A stretch of 64,000 bases of DNA from Nansenia antarctica (Eukaryota > Chordata > Actinopteri > Argentiniformes > Microstomatidae). The stretch is taken from positions 70,193,073 through 70,257,072 of the forward strand of contig OZ022342.1 in assembly GCA_963989245.1 (NCBI GenBank), given 5' to 3'. Every line of letters starts with the position of its first letter. Within the stretch, counting starts at the first letter, position 1. The position numbers were made by a program, and so were the translations under genes. The notes below the pieces were generated by a model, which did not search any database, was not told the origin of the DNA, and worked only from the letters and a program-made list of their open reading frames with translations. Shown here piece after piece: positions 46,601 to 57,928 of the stretch.

Positions 46601-49600
46601 TTCTTTACTCCTATCAGGATATGGCCCTGCTGAAAAGTTGTTGGGAGCGTCTGGTCTCTTTAGCATCCTGGCCCTGTACTCACTGCTCTGTGGCATTGGC
46701 TTCACTGGGGAAGTAGGTTTCTTCTTCTCAGCCTCCTGCTGAACTAGACTAACAGGAGAAGATGACGGGTGCTGTGGCTGATCGTTCATTTTCTGTACTC
46801 TAAAAGGCTTGTGGGTTTTACCTTTAGGCATGGCTGAACTGATGCATTCGGCTAGAATGTCATCCCCTTCATTTTCTGCTGTGGCAGCTTGTGCAGTGGG
46901 AGTGACACCAGCATCATTTTCCTCTGTACTTTTCCCTTCTGGAATAGTGTCCCTTCTTTGACTGGAGGTTAAATCTGGACGAAGAGCACAGCTTTCAGCA
47001 GTAGCCAGCTCATTTGGGGGTGAATCGATGGTAAGGTCACTAAGAGATGTGGCTGTTGAGAAATTAATAGGGGTCCCTTCAACACAGTAAATCCTTGGCA
47101 TGTCCTCTCCGTGAGCCCTCTCCACGTGCTTCTGCTGTCCCCGGTTTTGTGAAGGAAGTAACTTGTACACAGGAAGTTGGCTCGGTTTACGGGCAACAGG
47201 CGGCGGTATTCTGGAAGTGGGGGACTGTGTTTGCTTTTTGGGTTTTCGTGACGACTTTGTTGGCATGGCTGAGTTTATGCACGCCTCCAAGATCTCTATA
47301 TCGTCATCATCTGAATCATCCAAGATGTCTTTCTCTGCCTCACATGACGAGGCCTTCTCTTGACCTGTGGGTTCCTGAACGTCGTCTGTCTCATGCTCAG
47401 TCTCATTTCCATGGTCGTCCTCATGAACAGGCGGCATTATCGTGAGCTCGACGTCCTTCTGAATGTAAGGTTCATCGAGGCTTAAAGCACTGAGGCTGGA
47501 CGAACAGGAGAACCCATCAGGTGTGCACTCTGTCGCAAAGTGTAAAAGTGTGTCATTATCTGGAAGCACCGGGACCTTTTGAGCAGCGGCATGGAGAGCA
47601 GCATGCCTTGGTGCCATGTCCCTTTTTTCAGAATGAGGAGCTTCTTTCTTGTGTTTCATTGGGGCTGGGTGTTGCGGGGGTGGTGGAGTTTTGCTTCGGC
47701 TTGGGGGCATAGTCTGGCCGGGACTGTCAGGAAGATCGCTTGGGCTGATGATTCCACTGGGCATCCCACTGCATAGTTCACTCTGTACCGAGCTAGCGAT
47801 GGAATTACTTTCAAAGCTGTCCAGGGAGCTCACAGATGTGCATCTGCTGAACATAAGTGGCGTCTCCTGCACATAGTGTTCCGGGGGGCTTTTGGGTGTT
47901 TGCGCACCACTTTTGGACGGCGATTTGGCTCCAGATGAAAACTCGACAGCTTTGTGATGTCTGGATCCATCCCCGTGACCGTGGCTCCTCGGAGGCTTCA
48001 TTCTGACATACTGCACAGACGACTGGCTCTCAGTTGTGCGTTGAGGACCAGAGGGCTCCTTCTCTGAAATGGGAAGAGTCGGGTAGTTACTAGCAGCGTT
48101 TACATTTCTCTTACAGCTCTCCATTTCATCCTCGTCCGAAGACAAGGAGGACAAAGAGCTACCCCGAGAGAAACAGATGGGCGTGTCTTCGACGCAGTAC
48201 GTCTGTAACGTCTCGTGATTCTGGCCCCCCCGGGTGGGCCCTGCTCTCGTCTGAGCTGAGGAGGGATGAAGCTGCTTCTGTTTCCCGGAATTCTTAATCG
48301 ACGTCACAGAGGACGTGGAACTGTCTTGGCTTAGGTGGTCTTTGACTGAGCTCTGAGTGGAGGACGGCTTCGAATGACTAAACATGGATTTTTGGGAAGA
48401 GGTCTCTGAATATTTCAGACTGTAATCTATTGGTTGTTCCACGTGGTGTTCCTCGTTGTACTTCATACTGTAATTAGTCGGCTGATCGTCAGGTTGTTCT
48501 TCCTCAGAGTATCGTTCACTGTAATTGGTCGGTTTGTCGTCGCCGTACTCGTCGACCGCGCATATGGTCTGGTTGATCTTTTTGTTCATTCCTTGACTGG
48601 GACCTGCGCCGCTTTGATCAGGGCAGTTGGCGTTTCTGGATCTGAATCCACTAGGCATTTCAGTTTGCACAAACCTGGGCTGATACTTGTTAATTTTCTC
48701 CTCCCCCTCACCGTTTCCCTCTGCTGTGTACATCGGGTAGCCAGGGCTCTGAGATCGCACAGACCTCTGATCAGTCCTTTTCATATCGTCCTCAAGGTGC
48801 TTAGGCCTAGCCCACCTCTCATTTTGGGTCGGACTTTGCCGCCCAGAGTTAAGCATCTCATCAGAATACTTCAAGCTGTAGTTAATGGGCGTGTCGAGGT
48901 CTCCGTCGTCATCTTCCATGTGATTAGCGTTGTGGATCTTGTGAGCAAGGTCTGCGGGATATTTCCTGTAGACACAGCACTTCCCCTCATCGTCTTCAGA
49001 GTAGGAGTCCACAGAGGGCTTCATCTGACCCCTCTTGCCATAGCCATCAGTGCTGTTGACGCTGTTAAGACTGTCATTGGACGCCCTGTACTCTAACTTG
49101 GGCATCGGACAGGGTCTGCCTGTGTGATCAGGCTTACTGTAGGTGTATACATTTGGATGAGCGTGAGCAGCAGTCGCACGATGGGGCTCTGGCGGGTTCT
49201 CTGGCGTTCTGTCATCCAGGCCGAGGTGAATGCTCTGCACCTCCTCCATCACCATGGCAATGTGAGCTGCGGTTGTGGGGATCCTTTTAGGCTCCAGCTC
49301 TGGGTGAAAACCTCCGGGCGCTCCTCCTCTCCTGTCTCTGTCCAGGCTGCGATCCCTCTCAGCCCTGATGCTGTCCGCGTTCCCCCGGTTCTCTCTGGGC
49401 GACGGGCTGGACAGGACTGGTGTGTTCATGTAAGGAGAGCGCACAGGCACATTGTTGGGGTTAAATCCCTCTGATCTGGAGACGCCGTCGTAGTCGCTGT
49501 AGACATTCTGCTTGTGTCTCGGCTTGCCCCTGTGGGACGCCTTAGGGCTCAAATTGTCAATGTTGTCGAACGTCTCCGACAGGTGCTGTGCGTCTAGTTC

Positions 49601-49928
49601 CTCAATCAGGGCTTTCTGTTTTCTGACATGGAGGGAGGGCAAGCTGGATCCGGGGGACATGATGTTGGCGTCTTTGTATTTGGCAGGACGATTGGCCATG
49701 AGGTTCCTCAGCGCTGCTGCGCTGCCCATGGCGATCATCTTGTGCTTCGAATGGATGAGGTTCTTCAGCATGCTCACAGCGCCCATGTCCCACAACGCCT
49801 CTTGGTCCTTCGCGTTTCTAGCGGAGAGGTTCCACAGAGTTCCACACGCGTTGCTGACGATAGTCAGGCTGTGAGACTTCAGGTGCTGCAGAAGCGTCTG
49901 GAGGCAGCTATTCTCTCTCAGAATTTGC
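43622..49928 (-). CDS. apc: apc terminal exon: beta-catenin and Axin binding, basic and PDZ-ligand regions
   Basis: A 6,307-bp last exon, phase-joined through AG|G to exon 14. Features in order: the end of the armadillo array (QILRENSCLQTLLQHLKSHS); four 15-residue beta-catenin sites of the type TPINYSLKYS or PTNYSERYS (near 48,890, 48,525, 48,475 and 48,425); seven 20-residue repeats of the type VEDTPVCFSRNSSLSSLS (near 48,170, 47,855, 47,505, 47,065, 46,455, 46,190 and 46,035); three Axin-binding SAMP motifs (near 47,270, 46,840 and 45,965); a basic Ser/Pro-rich microtubule region; an EB1-type SQIP motif near 43,715; and a C-terminal VTSV PDZ ligand. The fourth-listed 20-residue repeat (INFSTATSLSDLT) lacks the full serine set, as repeat 2-like units do in other vertebrates. 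Confidence 0.97.
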
Positions 49929-51095
49929 CTAGAAACAAGATCAGATAAACATAAGCCTCGTTAGCTTTCAAATATGAGAAGAACTGAGTGGCATCCGTTA
50001 CAATAATATTAGACTATCATATTAACCACCATATTATATCATATCAAGTCATGTTGCAAAATAATATTAGATTTTTAGAAAATCTACCTGTGATCTTCAT
50101 TTGTGGCGATGAGACTGGACACGTTGCGCAAGATGCCGCCTCCGCTTTCGATGATGGCGAGGGTGTTGGTTTGGCTCCTGTACGTCAACGTGCTGACCAG
50201 AAAGGCCAACGCTCCCTCAACAGCACAGATATCAGCTTTGTTTTCAGTGCAGTGAGCTGACAGATTCCACAGGGCACTGAGGACACTTTTCAGAGTAGAT
50301 TCCTTTAAGAGAGGGAGAAGACAAAACTTTAAAATCACTCAATAAACGGCCATATTCTGTGGCAGGCATAATCTGATCATTTATATCGCACGTAACAAAG
50401 CATAAGCTCCTAACGCACTGTCCTAATCACAAAATTGCATCTCCTGTTTCCCTTTAAGGAGACCTGCGTTATTGGCTGCGTTCAGAGTGCAGCACAGTGC
50501 TCACCTTCTGTACTTCCAAGGCACACTCCATCAGAGCCCTGACGCTGCCAACCTCCCGCAACGTCTTCTTACTGTTCACGTCCGCACGCCAGGACAGGTT
50601 CCTCAGGACGCTGGCAATAACCTAGACAGAGAAAAACAAATAAATATATATATATATTATATATATCCCAGTGGGAATATCCCGGCGGGTTGTTAGAGAG
50701 GACCACAAAATACTTAATTTATTATTACAATAACAGAGGGGAAAACCCATCAAAGACGATAAATGACAAGAGCCACACTGAAATACTTGATGTATAGATC
50801 AATAAAATATAGATGGCCCGGAGGGCGCTGCAAATATTACAAGGGTTGACATATCGGCATGCACCATGCTGGGGGAGTGGGGGGGTGGGTGGGGGAAGAA
50901 GGAGCCTGAGGAATTGGAGTGCTCTGAAACCATCCAGTACCTGCTGTAGATCCTCACTCTCAGACTTCAGCTGAGCCACCATGGCCCTCATGCATCCCTT
51001 CATGGAACACAGCGTGGCCTGAGGGTATAAGACACGGAAAAAAGCTATTAACTTAAAACCATCACTCATCACGAGCATACTCTGATGATCAAACA

Positions 51096-51138
<43 letters not shown>

Positions 51139-51348
51139 CAAGAGAGAGAGAGAGAGAGACAGAGTGAGAGAAAGAGAGACAGAGACAGAGTGAGAGAGAG
51201 AGCAAGACAGAGAGAGACACACACAGAGAGAAAGAGAGAGAGAGAGATAGAGAGAGAGAGACAGAGAGTGAGAGAGAGAGCAAGACAGAGAGAGAGACAC
51301 ACACACAGAGAAAGAGAGATAGAGACACATACAGAGAAAGAGAGAGAG

Positions 51349-51393
<45 letters not shown>

Positions 51394-51394
51394 A

Positions 51395-51425
<31 letters not shown>

Positions 51426-52129
51426 CAGAGAAAGAGAGAGAGAGACACACACACACACAGAGAAATCAGTGGACGTTCGTTCACCTTATTGGCCACATCT
51501 CCAAACGTGAGGTTGGTCAGCGCCATGCCTGCGTATCTCCTCAGCGTGACGCTGTAGTGGTCGCTGGTGAGGCCGTAGATCTCACAGTCCACCTGCAGCA
51601 GCTCCCCTATGGCCTGCAGCCCCCCTGGGAAACACAGCACAGCAAAGTACATGTTGACAGTGTTGCCAGATCGGCCATATTCCCGCCCAATCGGGCTACT
51701 GATGATCACACTGGGCGGCTTTTAGACTGTGGTTAGGCTGGAAAACAATCCCATCTGGCAACAACTGCATGTTGATCAATAATTCAGGGAGCGTATTAAT
51801 GTTTTACCACAATGTCCTAGACCAGCACACACAAGACTGTGTAAGAACCGACATCACAGCGAATAAATCACAACATAAAATCAATGACTTCTGAGAAATG
51901 TGAAGCGTTAATACAAACCGGCATTAACAGAACTGAAGATTAAGAACTCGGAATTAAATAGGATTGGATGCATGATTCTTTGGGGTTTTGTTAAAATGTG
52001 TGTGTTTCTGAGTAGAGGCTTACCAAGCTCGTTCATAGCATGCCTGTGCTCTTCATCAAAGGATAACTTCATTAGAACACAAACCGCTGGGCAGATCTGA
52101 TGCTCCACGGGAGAGGGCACTGGGTCACA

Positions 52130-52171
<42 letters not shown>

Positions 52172-54501
52172 AATAATCCATTAGATAAAGAACAAGAATA
52201 AACGTACTCCCAAAATTTCCCTGACCACAATTCCTGACCAGAGAAAGACTCCCTAACTGACACACAACCCAAAGAACAACCCAATTCCCAACAACCATCA
52301 TCCGCCTGCGCGAGCCTTACTAGGGTTCTTGTCCTGGTCCACGCCGCGCTCGTGACTCTCCTGCCACTCCCAGCACGTCTCACAGTAGACCCGGATCTGC
52401 TCCAGCAGGTGCAGCACGCGGATCTCCCTGCGTCCGCGCTTGTCGTCCGGCTGGGAGTGGATGATGTTGTGGAGGGCGGCGCTGGCCCTGGCGCGCGCCT
52501 CCTTGCTGCCCCGGGAGTTCCCCAGCAGCACAGAGTCCTTGTCGTTGCCGTGGAGGAGCTGGATGAGCAGCGGCAGGCAGCCGGACTGGCGCATGGCGAT
52601 GCAGCTGTCCTGAGAGCTGGACATGGCCAGCAGAGTGCGCGACATGTCGTCTTTGTCGTGGGTGCCCAGCATGGACAGCAGGGAGTACACCATCTCCACC
52701 TGGGAGGTGCAGGGAGACACCGTGAGCTAAAGCAAAAGCTGTAAACACCAAAATGGACCTATCGCTAAGCCACGCCCCAAAAAATATAAATTGTCCAATC
52801 ATATCACAGCAAAGGTCACTACAGGCAGAAAACTCGGACAAACAACTAATCGCTAATATCTGATGGTGAAAAGCTTCTAGAGGAAATATTCTTGTCATCT
52901 TTAAAAAATATATGTCTATTACTTGCCGTGGTAAATCAGAAATCAGACATTTGCCAACTCCTGCCATTGTAAGTCATTGAATGTCATTCAGTCACCGTCG
53001 GTCAGTCACTGTCAGTGAAGTGTTGTTTGTTTGTCTGAGTTTTCAAAGGGGGTGTGGCTTAGCGATAGGTCCATTCTACTCATGGCAAAAAAGCAGAAAT
53101 ACACTATTAATATGGAAACTGTCCCTGATTGGAAGGCAATTGAATTAGTATGTATCTACCCTCTAAATAGATCATCTTGATGAAATCTTATCAAGATAAT
53201 TTGAAACTAGATTGCGTTTCACATTCACAAATCGGACATGCAGAAATAGTTTGAATAATTCTAAATGCGATTTCACAAGTACAGTAGAACTGGACAAGTC
53301 TGAGCTAGTTTAACAGGCAGCAGCCTGGGGTGTGGAATCTGTGGTTACCTTGGTGCCCAGGTGACTGGTGAGCCTGCGGGGGACAGAGTAACTACCCCCA
53401 CAGCTCATCTCACTACCACTCTCCTGGTCCAGACGGCTGCTTGAACCCTGGAGGAAAACACAGTACACCGTTCAAAAACTATTTAGTCACATGCCCTATA
53501 ATTTTTTTCCATGGTTGGGAGTTCCCCCCCGCCCCCCCCCCCCCCCTTGGCTTCCTTTTGAGGGTCTATGGTTCGGTGTTAGATCATATTTTTTGTATTG
53601 CATTTATAGTTCATATTGTTTTTGTTGTAGGACTTTGTGACATTTGTCCATGTAAAAAAAGTGTGATACAAATACATTTGATTGATGAACGTTTCCTAGG
53701 AATTTAAGATATTTCCTGTTGACATGTTGTCGCCAATCTCTTTCCTTATCTGTGCCCTTCCTTCTCTTCTAAATACCATTAGTGAGCCTGTTTCTTTCCG
53801 CTTCTCGTTCCCTGCAACCCAACCCAACCCCCCCCTATTCATAAAAACGGAGTGAGGTCAGACTACATTTGACGACAGAAATCTGCATTAAAAATAGAAA
53901 CCCAACCATCAACGCTTTAACCTCAACCTCAGGGATAAAAGCCACTCGGAAGTAAGACACAAACCATTGGCGTTAGCTGAAAAGGGAGGCTCTACGCATA
54001 CTAAAAAGCAGCTCACAACAGCCCAGCTGGACACTCTCACAACCACCGCCAGTCGAATACAAAGACAACTCTGAGGGCATTAAAAAGGAGCAGGTGAACC
54101 AAACGATCCATTTAAACATTGCCTAGTTGTGCTGATGATGGATGGATAGTTTTTCTAGTACAAAAGTTGTCTAACCTGAGCGAGACCTGCGCTTGGCAGT
54201 CCACTGTCCCCAGACGCCTGGGCCCCCTCACTCTGGGCGGCTGAGTCATGCTTGCTCTGAGGGGGGAAGGAGAGGGAGAGGATCAGACCTCGAGAAGAGG
54301 AGAGAGGAGAGGAGGAGAGAGAAGAGGCAAAACCGTTCATGCAGCAGACGTAAATGAGAGTGGGACTAGTCGACAAGAGAGGACCAGAACCAGTCGCTTG
54401 GAAGGAGGGGGGAAGAGGCAGAATGGGTTCACAGCGAGCGAGGGAAACAAGAGAGAGAGAGAGAGAGACAGACAGATAGAGAGAGAGACAGAGAGACAGA
54501 C

Positions 54502-54532
<31 letters not shown>

Positions 54533-54755
54533 CAGAGACAGAGAGAGACAGACAGACAGAGAGACAGACAGACACACAGACAGACAGAGAGAGAGAGAGA
54601 GACAGACAGAGAGAGACAGAGAGAGACAGAGAGAGAGAGAGAGACAGAGACAGACAGACACACAGACAGGCAGAGAGAGAGAGAGACAGACAGACAGAAA
54701 GAGAAACAGAGAGAGAGACAGACAGACAGAAAGAGAGACAGAGAGACAAACAGAC

Positions 54756-54800
<45 letters not shown>

Positions 54801-57800
54801 GACAGAGAGAGAGAGCTTCAGTCAATATAGACTAGGGCAGCTGCAGGAGCATCAGGCTTCCTCCCTGACCTACATAAGCTTCAGCTCAGCCTGCAGGATT
54901 ATAGTCAAAGAGGGGGAGGGAAATTAAACGTGTCCAATGTGATTTATTTACACATGAAGGAGAACACACACACACACATACACACACGTGTGCGACTATA
55001 GGCGACCACATGACCACGCGCAATTACAAACAAGGCATAAATAACACATCACCACACATGTACAGTAAGGCACTAAATAACACAACCACACATGCAAGCA
55101 TGAGTGCTCTGGCTTGGACATCACATGCACACACAGAGACACTTGAGAGCACACACACACACACTCCAAGCCTTATGGCTGTTCATCCGTGCATCCAACA
55201 GGAACAGAAGGCAGTCACCAGGTCGTCTAATGTGGCTGCAGCCGACTGCATAGCCCCCCCCCAGTACCCCCGCCTCTCATTCAATTAAAACGGGACGGCG
55301 GCAAATGGAGCACTTTAATATTTAACGTGAGGCGGGAGAACAAGTGAAAGCTCTGTGGTTGATTTCACCCTTAAAATTAAGGCCAAGGAGTGAGATGTTC
55401 AACACTCGGGACCCGAGGATTTAAGAGCCTCTCTGTATAAATGCTGCTCTTGTACAAGGCCCCCAGGCACCACACTCACTGCAGGATGAGTGGCTGAGAG
55501 GGAGGAGGACAGTGTGTTGGGTTCAGATAATCACCCCCGGTAGGTTCAGTAACAAAGCGTTGTACTTGTAACCGTGAGCGTTGGTCGTCAGTATTTGTAG
55601 GATGTACACAGGGATCAATCCCTTTCGCCAAAGAGGCGCTGTGCGGTCACGGCACCGGGAGAACATGGGGGATTAAACGGATAGCAGCAAATGGGGTTGC
55701 TGCTCCTGACATGGAACGAAAGTCAAATGTTAAGCGGCTTTGGGTTCTTTACATGACTAAAAGCTCCCAGGCCAAACCGTGAACCACAGAAGGTCTGGGG
55801 AGATGTCAACACAGGCGTCAGACAGGACCAGAGAGAGCGCTGCCAGAGAGAGAACTAAACGAGAAACCAGCAGAGAATCCAAATCCTCATGGTCACAGAC
55901 AGTGTTTTTTCCTGACCATGTGACCTCTGGGCCCTGGTTAGAGGGTATAACTCAGGCCTCTGACTGGTAGAGAGGAATACTCCAGACCGCACACTTAAAT
56001 AGACAAAATGCAGCACACATATTCAGGTTCTAGAACCAGGACCTTCAACCAACCACTCACAGAGGATAATCACAATAGACAAAATGCAGCACTTCTGCAC
56101 ATAACGTCAAGGCTGATGAATACCTGAATCACCTACTTCAGGTTCTGAATATAATCACCTACTTCAGGTTCTGAATACATGACACGGTCTGGTGAAAAAG
56201 GTCCACGTCTCAATTCTCAAGTCGCGTAAATGACCGAAAAGCTTCTTTAAAAAAAATAAAACGGGTTTTGATTCAGAGCGATTTTCTCGAGGTGTTTTCT
56301 TGAGGTCTACCAACAATCAAATAAGCATATCTTCTTCAACTATTTTCAGATTGCAATGTATGACACATCATTTTGAAAGCTTACAATCTTTCTTAATGTT
56401 TCATAATCTGTACAGACATTGCCGGACTTGGGGACTTTTTCCACCAGACCCTGTCACATATATCACCTACTTCGGGTTCTGAATATATCACCTACTTCAG
56501 GTTCTGAATACATCACAGGTCTACTTCAGGTTCTGAATACATCACCTACCTCAGGTTCTGCTGGCTGAGACTGCAGGTGCTGCCGGATCCTCAGCATGTC
56601 CTTCTCGATCTGCTGGATCCTCACCACCCGCGCCTAGAACCAGGACATTCAACCAATCATCACACAGAGAACCCTAACCCTAGAACCAGGACATTCAACC
56701 AATCATCACACAGAGAACCCTAACCCTAGAACCAGGACATTCAACCAATCATCACACACAGAACCCTAACCCTAGAACCAGGACATTCAACCAATCATCA
56801 CACACAGAACCATAACCATAGAATCAGGACGTTCAACCAACCACTCACAGAGGATAATCACATACTGCACTGATGCAAGTTGAGAAACGCCTTCTCACTG
56901 GGGTGAGACAATTACCGTACTTATAGATGTGATATATCGAGTCAATTCACTTATCGTGACCCGCACATTATTTCATCCTACGGCACCACCAATTACCTTT
57001 TTGTCCACTGTTTCTGTTGCCCCCCCTGACTCATGGTGAACCTGCCCTTCCCCCAACCTGGACCTGTTATTCATCTCAGGCCCCTGGTCTCACCTGGGCC
57101 CTCTTCTCCATGTCCTGGCAGGTGCCGAGCTGCTCCTCCATGGCGGCTCGGATCTGCCGCGCCTCGTACTCCAGCTGCCTGCGGGTCATGTCCGTCTGCA
57201 TGGAGAACTGCTGGAGAGCAACAGAGGGTCAGAGTGAGATCTGCTGCATGGAGAACTGCAGGAGAGCAACAGAGAGTCAAAGTGAGGCAGCGTGAGGAAT
57301 ACAGTGAGCAAGAGGAATACACCTCCCACATGTGCACGTCTGAAAATAATCGCACTGCAGAACTATTCTCCAGTACTTTCCTGTCGTTTTCCTGCTGAAG
57401 GGAAAGCCATACGGCTACATGAAGAACACCTGTGGCCTGGCGACAAATGATTTTCTACATTGATGTCGGGGGAAAAGGGAGACTACAAAACTGTGGTCAG
57501 GTAACATGAAAGATCAGTCCACCCTCTCCACTCACGTTCTCAGTGAGCGGCAGGCTGTCGATCCTCTTGGTGAGGTTCTGCAGCTGTGCGTAGTACCAGT
57601 CCTTCTCCTTCTCCTCCTTCTCCAGCTCCGCCATCAGGAGGGACCTGAGGGAGACGTCCGCAACACCACATCATCACAAACCCAGAAGACAAAACGCTGC
57701 ACGCTGTATCAGTGATACAAACACACCAAAGCCCTACAACACATACGCGCACGGACGCACGCATGCTGTCTCTGAATGCAACGGCAAGTTCATTTCTAAG

Positions 57801-57894
57801 ATAATTAGCCTAATCACTCTTATCACGAATTATTGCGAACGAATTATGTGCTGGTGCCACCAAATAAAAATAAAAAACAGAACACTGATAAACC

Positions 57895-57928
<34 letters not shown>

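Noticed and set aside
43622..49795. A stand-alone 2,057-codon gene starting at 49,795
   Set aside because: The first codon is TTG inside the armadillo region, and the exon extends in frame to the acceptor at 49,928. It is the last apc exon, not a separate gene.
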